Source of the DNA: Acidobacteriaceae bacterium KBS 146
GTDB taxonomy: Bacteria; Acidobacteriota; Terriglobia; Terriglobales; Acidobacteriaceae
DNA: 64,000 nt
NCBI GenBank assembly: GCA_000688615.1
Contig: JHVA01000001.1
Span: 3,906,001 to 3,970,000, forward strand
Reading direction: 5' to 3'
Under the pieces are notes generated by a model that saw only the letters and a program-made list of their open reading frames with translations, had not been told where the DNA came from and did no database searches. Positions 1 through 8,741 of the stretch are shown in pieces; position 1 is the stretch's first letter; each line of letters starts with the position of its first letter. Position numbers and translations under genes: made by a program.

Positions 1-341
1 GCAATGCGGTCGGCCTCGAAACCACTGTCGACCGGCTCCGTTGTGGTTCCCGCTGCGGTCCCCACGGAGGCTTCCATCGCCTGTTCCACTGCCTCCATTA
101 CACTTTGCGCGCACCACGCCAGGCCATTTACTTTTCGCATGCGACTCGAAGACCGTCGAGCCCGCTCATCATACTTATCGAACGCGTTATCGATTCCCCG
201 CAGCACTGCTTCCAGCGGTATGCCCGCCTCGCGCCAGGTCTCGATCAAAGCCCAGTCAAGCGTGGATAGCATCAGCAGTGAGCCGCGACGCTGCTGAAAG
301 CGCTCCTCAATCTCCGTGAAATAGTTGAAATAATTTTGCAT
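1..341 (-). CDS. hypothetical protein, C-terminus cut by window edge
   Basis: An uninterrupted minus-strand reading frame enters from the left edge and starts at the ATG at 341. The protein begins MQNYFNYFTEIEERF and continues with a charged, helical sequence (LSTLDWALIETWREAGIPLE, then basic residues) to the edge, so only the first ~113 residues are seen. The frame stays open upstream, with a possible GTG start at 371 that would add VADAAWQNGT. It lies just downstream of the biotin ligase gene on the same strand. I do not recognise a named domain. The coding character (acidic/aromatic helical pattern, no stops) makes it more likely real than the plus-strand frame opposite. The start is uncertain. 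Confidence 0.7.
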   Translation of the reverse strand, partial: MQNYFNYFTEIEERFQQRRGSLLMLSTLDWALIETWREAGIPLEAVLRGIDNAFDKYDERARRSSSRMRKVNGLAWCAQSVMEAVEQAMEASVGTAAGTTTEPVDSGFEADRI

Positions 342-403
342 GGTACCGTTCTGCCAGGCAGCATCAGCCACCCAATGACCTATCTTATGAAAATCAAAGT
401 CCC

Positions 404-1201
404 TTAGTGCTGTTCTCGCACTCCACCCGAGAGCACCGTGTGGAGCAAGCCATCGTCGCCCCTTACCTGCAGGAATCCGCGAGCATCCAGTCCCGCTGTA
501 ACCCCGGCATAGCCTCCGCCCTCTTCCACGCGAACCCGCTTGCCTTCTACCCAGCTTGAGGCCGTCGTAAATCGTTCCAGCAATTGCTTGCCGTTCTTTT
601 GCAGAAGATTCAGCTCCGCTTCAAACGCTCGCAGCAGCGCAATCAACATCGGCTCCCTTCTGACCGCATGGCCTGTCTCCAGCCGCAGGGAGGTTCCCAC
701 CTCCGCGATCTCGGGCGGAAACGAAGCATGGTTCAGGTTGATGCCGATTCCAATGACGGCGTATCGCAATGCGGCCTCTGTGCCCGGCGCAGGTGCAGCA
801 GCGATGGCTGTCTCTACCAGAATCCCACCGCATTTCTTTCCATTCGCCAGCAGGTCGTTAGGCCAGCGGATATCGGCATTCAGCCCAGCGACTTCTCCGA
901 TGGCTTGCTTCGCAGCGAGCCCGGTTGCAAGCGAGATCCACAGTGCCATCGCCAGCGGCAACGCCGGAACGACAAGAACGCTGACATATAGACCATCGCC
1001 TGCGGCAGAGTGCCAGCTATGTCCGCCCCTCCCCCGGCCCGCGGTCTGCTCGTCGGCAACCCAGACCCCCGAACGCGCCCCTGCCTGACCGGCCTCCAGT
1101 GCAAGCGTATTGGTCGAGCTCACAGAAGGCAGAAGCGTCACGCAACCCGCAAACCGGGTTCCGGCCAGCCCGGCTTCAACTTCATCCTTGTCAAAAGCCA
1201 C
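404..1201 (-). CDS. birA: biotin--[acetyl-CoA-carboxylase] ligase
   Basis: Attaches biotin to the carrier lysine of acetyl-CoA carboxylase through biotinyl-AMP, in the cytoplasm. The 265-residue protein shows the ligase signature: SSTNTLAL near residue 28, the GRGRGGHSW biotinyl-AMP loop near residue 56, and KCGGILVET near 123. The family's C-terminal small domain follows. The N-terminal DNA-binding helix-turn-helix of bifunctional BirA is absent, so this is a group I, non-regulatory ligase. It starts with GTG, two bases after the nadC stop, so the two genes are probably co-transcribed with translational coupling. Identification is firm. Confidence 0.95.
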   Translation of the reverse strand: MAFDKDEVEAGLAGTRFAGCVTLLPSVSSTNTLALEAGQAGARSGVWVADEQTAGRGRGGHSWHSAAGDGLYVSVLVVPALPLAMALWISLATGLAAKQAIGEVAGLNADIRWPNDLLANGKKCGGILVETAIAAAPAPGTEAALRYAVIGIGINLNHASFPPEIAEVGTSLRLETGHAVRREPMLIALLRAFEAELNLLQKNGKQLLERFTTASSWVEGKRVRVEEGGGYAGVTAGLDARGFLQVRGDDGLLHTVLSGGVREQH

Positions 1202-1203
1202 GG

Positions 1204-2088
1204 CTAATAAACGTCCGCGGTGATGCGCATGCTCAGGTCGACCGCCGTCGCGGAATGGGTCAGCGCTCCCACCGAGACGAAGTCCACCCCGGCGAGCGCG
1301 TACTGGCGCACCGTCTTCAGGTTCATATTGCCTGAGGACTCGATCGTCGTCTCCGGCAGCGCGGCGCGGATCTTTTTTACCGCCTTCTTCGTCTGGGCTG
1401 GCGTCATGTTGTCGAGCAGGATCGAAGGCGCTCCTCCTGCGATTGCCTGCTCCAGCTCCGTCTCGCTGCGGACCTCAACCTGCACCACCTGGCCTGCTTT
1501 GTGTCCCTTCATCGCCTTTTCGAGAGCCGCCGGAAGGCCGCCGCCCAGGGAGATGTGATTGTTCTTGATCAGGATGCCATCCTGCAGGTCGAGCCGGTGA
1601 TTGACCCCTCCGCCGCAGCAGACGGCGTACTTGTCCAGTACTCGCAGGCCGGGAATCGTCTTTCGTGTATCCAGTACCTTGGTCTTGGTCTTAGCCACGG
1701 CATTGACGAACTCACGAGTCAGCGTCGCTATGCCGCACATCCGCTGCATCAGGTTCAGGATGACGCGCTCGGTCGACAGCAGCGCTGCTGCATTATGACG
1801 AACCACCGCCAGAGGCTGTCCCGGCCTCACCAGCACGCCATCAAAGATCTCCGGATGGCTGACGACTTCGAAGCGTCCCATGGGTGTCGTGCTCATCTTG
1901 CCGAAGATATCCAGGATGACCGGAATCGAGCCCAGCCCGGAGACGACGCACGCCTCCTTGGCCAGAATCGTTCCGGTGGCACGCAGCTTCGGGTCGACCG
2001 TAAGGGCCGTCGTGACGTCGTGGTTCACCTTGTCTTCTGCGAGCGCAGCCTCGAGGATGGTTCGTATTCGCTTACTCTTCCAGTCCAT
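1204..2088 (-). CDS. nadC: nicotinate-nucleotide pyrophosphorylase (carboxylating)
   Basis: Converts quinolinate and PRPP to nicotinate mononucleotide, CO2 and pyrophosphate in de novo NAD synthesis. The 294-residue length is normal. Family motifs are clear: the N-terminal open-faced sandwich, then DTRKTIPGLR (~residue 143) and GGGVNHRLDL with IKNNHI (~160-180), which supply the substrate-binding Arg, His and Lys residues, and ESSGNMN and VDFVSVGALTHS at the barrel end. It is first of a two-gene unit with birA. The divergent gene on the plus strand starts 47 bp away, so that short gap must hold both promoters. nadA and nadB are not in the window. Confidence 0.96.
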   Translation of the reverse strand: MDWKSKRIRTILEAALAEDKVNHDVTTALTVDPKLRATGTILAKEACVVSGLGSIPVILDIFGKMSTTPMGRFEVVSHPEIFDGVLVRPGQPLAVVRHNAAALLSTERVILNLMQRMCGIATLTREFVNAVAKTKTKVLDTRKTIPGLRVLDKYAVCCGGGVNHRLDLQDGILIKNNHISLGGGLPAALEKAMKGHKAGQVVQVEVRSETELEQAIAGGAPSILLDNMTPAQTKKAVKKIRAALPETTIESSGNMNLKTVRQYALAGVDFVSVGALTHSATAVDLSMRITADVY

Positions 2089-2135
2089 TCTGTAATCCTA
2101 AACCTCTCTGATGCATCTCACTGTCAGGACATTGG

Positions 2136-2567
2136 ATGACAGCTACGATGGCAATGCCACTTTCCGTTCAGTTCGCCTATCTTTTTATGCTCTCGCTGCC
2201 CATTGCATGCGTGGCTTGGACCGTCACCCACGAAGAAGTCTTTCGGGAACCGCGGGACTGGTGCAAAGACAAAAGCCAGAACTGCCAGGCTCTCATCCCT
2301 AGAAAATTTTTCTATCTCTTCACCTGTGAATACTGCTTCAGTCACTACGTCGCAGCGCTGTTCCTGCTCATCACGCGATTTCAGATGCTCTATTCGGGGT
2401 GGCGCGGCTATCTGATTGCCTGGTTTGCGCTGGTCTGGGTGGCTAACGTTTATATGAGCTTCTTCAACCGGCTGCGCCTCGACATCAAACACGAGCACGT
2501 CGCCATCGCCGTCGAACAGACGAAGGTAGAGGACCAGCCTCCAGCCTCTCCCATTCACAAGCCCTAG
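2136..2567 (+). CDS. small integral membrane protein with HEE and CxxC motifs
   Basis: This 143-residue protein of unknown function begins with a membrane helix (residues ~8-28) and has at least two further hydrophobic segments (~62-80 and ~88-108). Between them lies a conserved-looking soluble patch: VTHEEVFREPRDWC, a Cys-rich stretch, and CEYCFSHY, where CxxC plus His could bind a metal or be redox active (inference). The C-terminus is a polar, Pro-rich tail. The start at 2136 is preceded by an AGGA-like site; ATGs 12 and 18 bases further in are possible. It diverges from nadC. I do not assign a named family. Confidence 0.75.
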   Translation: MTATMAMPLSVQFAYLFMLSLPIACVAWTVTHEEVFREPRDWCKDKSQNCQALIPRKFFYLFTCEYCFSHYVAALFLLITRFQMLYSGWRGYLIAWFALVWVANVYMSFFNRLRLDIKHEHVAIAVEQTKVEDQPPASPIHKP

Positions 2568-2636
2568 ACCGTATCAACAGGCTGAAGCCGCATCAACATA
2601 CTGAAAATAGAGGGGACACCGTCGGTCTCTCTATAA

Positions 2637-2707
2637 AGGTGTCATCCTGAGCGGAGCCTCTCGAAGTTTCACCTCGAGAGACGCAGTCGAAGGATCTGCG
2701 GTTTGCC
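2637..2707. repeat. dispersed intergenic repeat of the TGTCATCCTGAGC type
   Basis: The 205-bp gap between the membrane protein and valS holds a segment opening with gtgtcatcctgagcg and closing with gtcgaaggatctgcgg, with an internal imperfect palindrome (ctctcgaag / cctcgagag). From memory, elements with these ends recur between genes in many Terriglobia genomes; only one copy is visible here. It may act in the mRNA as a hairpin. It is not coding. Confidence 0.5.
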
Positions 2708-2772
2708 TGTGGAGCCTCAGCTCCACGCAATCCGCAAATCCCAATCTGACCTCTCCCGAAAATGCCGAAGAT

Positions 2773-5553
2773 TCAGGCCGAGGGCAAAGCCTCCAGCGCG
2801 GCCTTGGCCTTCTCGTGCAGCATCTTCGTCTCCGCGGCCTGCTTTCTCAACCCGTCGACGATATGCGCCGGAGCCTTCGCCATAAACGAATCGTTCGTAA
2901 GCTGCCGTTCAGCCGCGGTCAGTCCTTTTTCCAGCTTCGCCAGCTCTTTCGTCAGACGCTCGCGTTCCGCAGCCACGTCGATCTGACGCTCGTAAACCAC
3001 GGCAACATCAAAGCTGCCCGTCGCTCGCGCGTTGCTCCCCGCAACAGCCTCTGTGGCGAACTCAAGGTCCGACACCCGGGCCATCCGGGCCAGCATGTCG
3101 CGATTCGCATCCGCCAGCGCGAGAACCTGATTCTCGGCGTGCAGCCGGATGGGCGCACTCTCCTTCTCCGGAACCCCAAGTTCCTTGCGCAACGCCCGCA
3201 CCGTGGTGATCAGCTCCTGCAGCGTCCCCATCGCGGCAACCGACCCTTCATCCGCCGCGAAGTCCTTAGCCTGGGGATAGCGTGTCAGCGCAACCGACTT
3301 CGCGGGCGGATTGCCCTCGTAGAGCGCATGCCACAGCTCCTCCGTGAGGAATGGCATAAAGGGACTCAGCAGACGGAGAGCCGCCTCAAAGACCGCCACC
3401 AGCGACGCCAGCGTGAGCGCCGTCGTCGGATTCTTCTCCGCCCCCTCGCCAAACTCCAGCCGCAGCTTGATCAGCTCCAGGTACCAGTCGCAGAACTCTC
3501 CCCAGAAGAACTGGTACACCGCAGCGGCAGCCTCATCGAAACGATAGTCCGTGAGCGAGCGCTCGACCTCAGCACTGACTGCATGCAGCCTTCCGAAGAT
3601 CCATCGCGTCTCCAGGGGAGTGCTCTCAGGAAGCGCAGGAATTGTTCCGCTGGCCGGCATCGTCAATTGGTAGCCAGCCTCCCGTGCACGGTCCACCTGC
3701 ATAAACAGGAAGCGCGCCGCGTTCCAGATCTTGTTGGCGAAAGCGCGGTAGCCCTCGGTCCGCGATTCGCTGAACGCAATGTCGGTGCCCGGCGAAGCCA
3801 TGCTCGCCAGCGTGAACCGAACCGCGTCCGTGCCGTACTTCGTCACAATCTCGATCGGGTCGATGACGTTGCCCTTTGTCTTCGACATCTTCTGCCGGTC
3901 GGCGTCGCGAACGAGGGCGTGGATGTAGACCTCTCGGAACGGCACCGCATCCTTCAGCGTGCGTTTCGACCCATCCGGCATCGGAACATCCAGCATGAAG
4001 TGGCAACTCAGCATAATCATCCTGGCAACCCAGAAGAACAGGATGTCGAAACCTGTGACCAGCAGCTGTGTCGGATAAAACTCCGCCAGATCCCGCGTCA
4101 GTCCGTTCTCTCCCTCAGCACCGGGCCAGCCAAAGACGGTGAAGGGAAGCAGTCCGCTCGAGAACCACGTATCCAGTACGTCCGTCTCCTGCGTCAGTTC
4201 GGTTGAGCCGCACTTGCCGCACGCGCTCGGAGTCTCGCGAGCCACCAGAATCTCCCCGCACTTGCCGCAGTGCCACGCCGGAATCCGGTGTCCCCACCAT
4301 AGCTGCCGGGAGATACACCAGTCATGGATGTTCTTCATCCACTCGTCGTAGGTCTTGCGATACTGGTCTGGCGTAAAGCGGATATAGCCTTTATCCACCG
4401 CTTCAATCGCCTTGTCCGCCAGCGGCTGAATCTTCAGGAACCATTGCTGCGAGAGACGCGGCTCAATCACCACTCCCGTTCGCTGGCTCAGGCCGATCGA
4501 CAGCGTATGGTCCTTCACCTCGACCAGCAGTCCGCTCTCGCGCAGATCGTCGACGATCTTCTCCCGCGCAGCATAGCGCTCCATGCCGTCGTAAGGAGAA
4601 CCCGGCAGAGCCACATGCGCCGTCTCATCCAGAATCGAAAGATTCGGCAGTCCATGCCGTTGCCCGATCGCAAAGTCGTTCGGATCATGCGCGGGTGTCA
4701 CCTTAACGGCGCCCGTTCCAAACTCCGGCTTGGCCCAGTCATCCGCGAGGATCGGAATCTCGCGCTCAGGCCCGCCGTTCACGCCGCTCACCGGCAGTCG
4801 GACCATCTTTCCGATCAGCGCCGTATAACGCTCATCGGTCGGATTCACCGCGACCGCAACGTCTCCCAGCATCGTCTCGGGGCGCGTCGTCGCCACCACA
4901 ATCGAGTCCGTCCCGTCCGCCAGTGGATAACGGATGTGGTAGATCTTCCCCAGTCGCTCCTCATGCTCAACTTCCAGATCGCTCACTGCCGTCTGGATCG
5001 CAGGGTCCCAGTTCACGATGTAGGCGCCGCGGTAGATCAGTCCCTGCTCCCACAGCCGGATGAAGCTCTCCTTGACCGCGACGCTCAGCCGGTCGTCCAT
5101 CGTGAAGTACTCGCGGCTCCAGTCGACGCTGGCCCCCAGTCGCTTCATCTGGTCCAGAATGGCGCCGCCATAAAGACACTTCCATTGCCACACCCGGTCA
5201 ACAAACGCCTCGCGACCCAGCGCGCGACGGTTGGTGCCCTCGCTCGCAAGCTGGCGCTCCACCATCATCTGCGTCGCAATTCCCGCATGGTCCGTCCCCG
5301 GAACCCATACGGCCGCCTCCCCCAGCATCCTGTGCCAACGGGTCAGGATGTCCATCTCGGTCTGGTTCAACATATGGCCCATGTGCAGCCGCCCGGTAAC
5401 GTTCGGGGGAGGCAGCAGCATGGTGAACTTCTTCTGATCTTTGTCCGTATCTTCAGGCGTAGCAGTGTCGAACAGGCGTTCCTCTACCCAGTACCTTGCC
5501 CAGCGTTCTTCGATGATGGACGGATCGTATGCTTTCGGTAGTTCGTGGCTCAT
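2773..5553 (-). CDS. valS: valyl-tRNA synthetase
   Basis: Charges tRNA-Val with valine and edits mischarged threonine. At 926 residues it has the usual size. The class I signatures are present: PPPNVTGRLHMGH (HIGH box, residues ~48-60) and KMSKTKGNVIDP (KMSKS box, ~555). The CP1 editing domain between them carries TTRPETMLGD and the GTGAVKVTPAHDPND motif. A CxxC-type zinc motif pair (CGKCG) sits near residue 430-450. The last ~65 residues form the family's tRNA-binding coiled coil, rich in Lys, Glu and Leu. It is monocistronic, with the bactofilin-like gene diverging 105 bp away. Confidence 0.98.
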   Translation of the reverse strand: MSHELPKAYDPSIIEERWARYWVEERLFDTATPEDTDKDQKKFTMLLPPPNVTGRLHMGHMLNQTEMDILTRWHRMLGEAAVWVPGTDHAGIATQMMVERQLASEGTNRRALGREAFVDRVWQWKCLYGGAILDQMKRLGASVDWSREYFTMDDRLSVAVKESFIRLWEQGLIYRGAYIVNWDPAIQTAVSDLEVEHEERLGKIYHIRYPLADGTDSIVVATTRPETMLGDVAVAVNPTDERYTALIGKMVRLPVSGVNGGPEREIPILADDWAKPEFGTGAVKVTPAHDPNDFAIGQRHGLPNLSILDETAHVALPGSPYDGMERYAAREKIVDDLRESGLLVEVKDHTLSIGLSQRTGVVIEPRLSQQWFLKIQPLADKAIEAVDKGYIRFTPDQYRKTYDEWMKNIHDWCISRQLWWGHRIPAWHCGKCGEILVARETPSACGKCGSTELTQETDVLDTWFSSGLLPFTVFGWPGAEGENGLTRDLAEFYPTQLLVTGFDILFFWVARMIMLSCHFMLDVPMPDGSKRTLKDAVPFREVYIHALVRDADRQKMSKTKGNVIDPIEIVTKYGTDAVRFTLASMASPGTDIAFSESRTEGYRAFANKIWNAARFLFMQVDRAREAGYQLTMPASGTIPALPESTPLETRWIFGRLHAVSAEVERSLTDYRFDEAAAAVYQFFWGEFCDWYLELIKLRLEFGEGAEKNPTTALTLASLVAVFEAALRLLSPFMPFLTEELWHALYEGNPPAKSVALTRYPQAKDFAADEGSVAAMGTLQELITTVRALRKELGVPEKESAPIRLHAENQVLALADANRDMLARMARVSDLEFATEAVAGSNARATGSFDVAVVYERQIDVAAERERLTKELAKLEKGLTAAERQLTNDSFMAKAPAHIVDGLRKQAAETKMLHEKAKAALEALPSA

Positions 5554-5658
5554 GAGTCTTTTAAGGGTAGCATCCGTCCCGGGGCATCTTTGGGGTGACC
5601 TTCATCGCTGACCATTCCGGGGACCGCCCCCGGCGTACACTTACCAACGAGGTTCTAC

Positions 5659-6195
5659 ATGCGCAGACAGCCCGGCAGACTTCTTCTCGCAGCCGTTCTG
5701 GTCCTCCTTCTCCCGTCCTCCGCTTTTGCCAGGCATACCAGTAGCAACGATCGTGCCAGCTTCGGCTCCGACATCACTGTCGCCGAGGGCGAGACCGTAG
5801 GCGATGTTGCGTGCGCCTTCTGCTCCGTTCATATCCATGGCGACGTGAGCGGCGACGTTGCCGTCGCTTTCGGCTCCGTAACCCTCGATCCCGGTCGCAC
5901 CATCTCCGGCGACACTGCCATCGCCGCAGGCGATCTCAACCTCGGTGAAGGGTCCACAGTTCATGGCGATCTTGCCATCATGGGAGGCGAAGCGCACTTC
6001 GGCGATGGCTCAGCCGTCCAGGGTGCCCAGTCCATCATGCCCCGGCCCCTGGGGATGCTCATCCTGCTCTCTCCCCTCCTTATCCTGGCCGGGATCATCT
6101 GGCTGATCGTCTATTTCGTCCGCCGGAACCGGTATCATTTCCCAGCTTACCCCCAGGGACGGGGCATTCAGCCGCCCCCGCCACCCCATCGCTAG
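5659..6195 (+). CDS. membrane-anchored polymer-forming (bactofilin-like) protein, copy 1
   Basis: A 178-residue exported protein. Residues 1-25 are a typical signal peptide ending in SAFA. Residues ~35-118 consist of short repeats of the pattern hydrophobic-x-GD/GS-V (GDVACAFCSV, GDVSGDVAVAFGSV, GDTAIAAGDL), typical of right-handed beta-helical polymer-forming proteins. A membrane helix follows (~128-150, LLILAGIIWLIVYFV) and then a basic, Pro-rich tail. A GAGG site precedes the ATG. The next gene encodes a second protein of the same plan, so they probably form a pair at the envelope. Unlike cytosolic bactofilins, this one has an export signal, so the analogy is structural only. Confidence 0.75.
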   Translation: MRRQPGRLLLAAVLVLLLPSSAFARHTSSNDRASFGSDITVAEGETVGDVACAFCSVHIHGDVSGDVAVAFGSVTLDPGRTISGDTAIAAGDLNLGEGSTVHGDLAIMGGEAHFGDGSAVQGAQSIMPRPLGMLILLSPLLILAGIIWLIVYFVRRNRYHFPAYPQGRGIQPPPPPHR

Positions 6196-6318
6196 TCCCG
6201 ATTCCCCAAATTTCCGTAACGACGGAACTCCTCCGGCCAACCCTGCGTATCCACCTCCGCGGCTCAGATTTTTTACGCCAGCCGTCAGCTTCACCAGACC
6301 ACGCACGGAGAAAAGCCT

Positions 6319-6834
6319 GTGAGCATCAGCCGAATCCGCGTCCTGGGACTTCTCCTGTCTGTCCTCTTCACCTCAGCGGTTGCGCATGCCCAGCATCACG
6401 GCTCCCGCACCTACTTCCATCAGGACATCTTCGTCGGCCAGGGGCAGCAGATCCACAACGCGACCTGCTTCTTCTGCTCCGTGCAGGTCGAAGGCGATGT
6501 GACCGGCCGCGTGTTTGTTCTTTTTGGGAATATCAATGTCAGCGGCCGCGTCGACGGCCCGTCAACGGTCATCGGCGGAAACGCGGTAATCGACTCTCAG
6601 GCCCATATCGGCGGCAACGCCCTGGTCGTCATCGGCAACGCCGTCTACGAGGCGGAAGACTCCATCGCAGGAAACGCCTGGGTCATCGGCGGCCACCTTT
6701 CACCCGTGTCCCATCGTGTGCAATCCTCCCACCGGATGTCCTTCAGTCCTGTTGTCTTCTTCGCGGCGGCAATTGTTCTCTTCTTTCTGCTGGCCATCCT
6801 CTTCATGCCGCGCCACGGGATAGACGCCACATAA
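6319..6834 (+). CDS. membrane-anchored polymer-forming (bactofilin-like) protein, copy 2
   Basis: A 171-residue paralogue of the preceding gene, 123 bp downstream. It starts with GTG, eight bases after a GGAG site. Residues 1-23 are a signal peptide (ending in VAHA). The body repeats the beta-helix pattern and shares the motif CFFCSVQVEGDVTG with CAFCSVHIHGDVSG of its neighbour, followed by GNINVSG, GNAVIDS and GNALVVIGNAV strands. A single C-terminal membrane helix (~145-163) anchors it. The CxFCSV motif in both copies suggests a common ancestral duplication. A strong bidirectional terminator follows. Function in envelope scaffolding is inference. Confidence 0.72.
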   Translation: MSISRIRVLGLLLSVLFTSAVAHAQHHGSRTYFHQDIFVGQGQQIHNATCFFCSVQVEGDVTGRVFVLFGNINVSGRVDGPSTVIGGNAVIDSQAHIGGNALVVIGNAVYEAEDSIAGNAWVIGGHLSPVSHRVQSSHRMSFSPVVFFAAAIVLFFLLAILFMPRHGIDAT

Positions 6835-6852
6835 TCTCTAGCCCTGACGAAC

Positions 6853-6880
6853 AAAAGCCCCGGTCTCTGCCGGGGCTTTT
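6853..6880. terminator. bidirectional Rho-independent terminator
   Basis: A perfect 11-bp inverted repeat (arm AAAAGCCCCGG) with a six-base loop lies between two convergent genes. Its A-run and T-run flanks let it stop transcription from both sides. Confidence 0.9.
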
Positions 6881-6901
6881 GTAAAGTGCTGGTGTTTTTA
6901 T

Positions 6902-8683
6902 TTAGAAGGGGTTGATCTTCTTCAGGCCCTTCTTCTTCTTGTGCGTGCTCGACGACTCTTCGTCATCGTTGAAGGCTGGTTTCGGTGTCTTCTTCTTGCC
7001 ATTGTTCGCCTCAACCGGCTGACCCTTCGGCTGTGCCTTCGGATCGACCTCATTGATCGCATCCGGAGCCACCTCGGGCTTCTCAACCGGCGGCGGGGTC
7101 GCCGTGCTGGTCGGCCCAACCGGCTTCAGGCCGCCGTTGCGATCGTTCTGTGCCGGTGCCGTCTGGCCATTGGCTCCCGGAGTTAATACCTCAACTCCCA
7201 TGGAGTTCGCGCCACCGCTCGGGGCCGCAGCCGCAGGCTGTGCCGTGCTCGGAACATTGGTCATCGTCGAGCTACTTGCGCCCCCACCGCCCGAAGCTGG
7301 GATATCTTCGAGCTGTAGCGGAGCTGCCGCCTTCGCAGGCGCGCTTGCAGCTGGAGCGGCCGCCGCGGGTGACGCCTCAGGCGTGGCTTCTGCGGCTGGG
7401 GTTCCCCCTGCAGGTGCCGCCTCGGCAGAGGCAGGATTCAATGCGGTTGAATAGTCTTGCTGGATCTGGCGGACTACCGCAGGAGCCACTACGGGCTTCG
7501 GATCCGTCAGAGAAGGATCTCCGGCATGCGCCGCGAGCACAGTGTCCGGACGGCGCAGAATCATCAGTCTTGCACGATCCTGCAGATGGTACTGTCCGCG
7601 GCTGTTCTCGAGCGCCGCGCTGGCTGCGGCCTGCTCCGCCGTCGGCGTCGGAATCGGAACATTCATGGCCGCCAGACGGTCCCTTGCGTCCTCCACGTGG
7701 GGAGACGCAGAGTGCTCCAGCGCTACCTTGCGATAGGCGGCAATGGCGCGATCATCGTAGATTTTTACCAGCCGTGCCTTGGCAGCTTCCTGCAGCTGCG
7801 GCTGAGAACGGACGATCTTGGCCTCCGAGGCATAAGCGTCGCCAAGGGCTACCAGGACATCATCCATGCCGCTGAACTGGGGATAGGTATCGGCCACCGT
7901 CTGGTAACGGGCAATCGTGGCTGGCCAGTTCTCGTGGGTCGCGTAGAACCCGGCAATCTCAGCCTCGCGCGTAGCCAATACTTCCTGAACCTCACGCAGC
8001 CTTTGCTTGGCCTGTGGAACCAGGGTCGAGTCCGGGAACTGCTGCAGCATCAGGCGGTACTCCTCCTGGGCATGCAACGCCTTCGCGTAGTCCCGGTCCG
8101 GCTTATCCATCTGCCGGAAGTAAATGTCACCCACACGCATCTGTGCCTCGGCGGCCTCAGGGGCATTGGGGAAGAAGGTGATGAAGTCCTTGTACTCCTG
8201 CTCAGCCTGAGTCAGGGCCGCCGTTCCGCCCTCGCGGTACCAGCTGTCCGCGATCGCCAGTTTTGCCTTCATCTGATACTGCGAATCGGGATACGTGTTC
8301 AGCAGCGTCTGCAGGTCCAGGCGCGCCACATCGAAATGACCCTTCTTGGTCGCGACCAGCGCCTTGTCGTAGAGCTGCTTGTCAGGAAGCTTGGAGTCGG
8401 TCTCGGTGATGGCGTCTGCCTTCTTGGTCTCCTTCATCCGCTTCCTGGTGTCCTTCGACTGGACAACCTTGTCGTCTTTCACTTTCTTGTTTTTCTTCCC
8501 GGAAGAGTCGGGCGACGCCTGCAGGGTCGCATCCGCCTGCGGCTGCGCAGGCGCGCCCGTCGTCGTCTGGGTTGCGCCGTTATCCTGTGCGAACGTCGCC
8601 GCAGGAACTGCCATCAGCGCGACCGCAACTCCAGCGAGCACCGCAGCCCGCAGGCTGGGAAAGAAAGAAGAACGATGATTCAT
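6902..8683 (-). CDS. BamD/YfiO-family outer membrane assembly TPR protein with long low-complexity tail
   Basis: A 593-residue exported protein. Residues 1-33 form a signal peptide (ending in ATFAQ); there is no lipobox Cys, unlike classical BamD. A Lys-rich linker (~60-90) precedes TPR-type repeats in residues ~105-300 (YDKALVATKKGHFDVARLDLQ, then LNTYPDSQYQMKAKLAIADS and DYAKALHAQEEYRLMLQQFPDS), the arrangement of BamD in the beta-barrel assembly machine. The last ~230 residues are Ala/Pro/Gly/Glu-rich and end in a Lys cluster. This tail is unusual for BamD and may bind a surface polymer (inference). The gene stands alone, with rpe downstream in the other direction of reading order. Confidence 0.8.
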   Translation of the reverse strand: MNHRSSFFPSLRAAVLAGVAVALMAVPAATFAQDNGATQTTTGAPAQPQADATLQASPDSSGKKNKKVKDDKVVQSKDTRKRMKETKKADAITETDSKLPDKQLYDKALVATKKGHFDVARLDLQTLLNTYPDSQYQMKAKLAIADSWYREGGTAALTQAEQEYKDFITFFPNAPEAAEAQMRVGDIYFRQMDKPDRDYAKALHAQEEYRLMLQQFPDSTLVPQAKQRLREVQEVLATREAEIAGFYATHENWPATIARYQTVADTYPQFSGMDDVLVALGDAYASEAKIVRSQPQLQEAAKARLVKIYDDRAIAAYRKVALEHSASPHVEDARDRLAAMNVPIPTPTAEQAAASAALENSRGQYHLQDRARLMILRRPDTVLAAHAGDPSLTDPKPVVAPAVVRQIQQDYSTALNPASAEAAPAGGTPAAEATPEASPAAAAPAASAPAKAAAPLQLEDIPASGGGGASSSTMTNVPSTAQPAAAAPSGGANSMGVEVLTPGANGQTAPAQNDRNGGLKPVGPTSTATPPPVEKPEVAPDAINEVDPKAQPKGQPVEANNGKKKTPKPAFNDDEESSSTHKKKKGLKKINPF

Positions 8684-8741
8684 CAGCCGTAAACCTCACA
8701 TCCGCCTCGCGCCGCTTCGGGCGCCCAGGCTCGGTCTTATT

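Noticed and set aside
2815..5541. Long plus-strand frames opposite valS
   Set aside because: Arg/His-rich shadow frames of a GC-rich gene with no family match.
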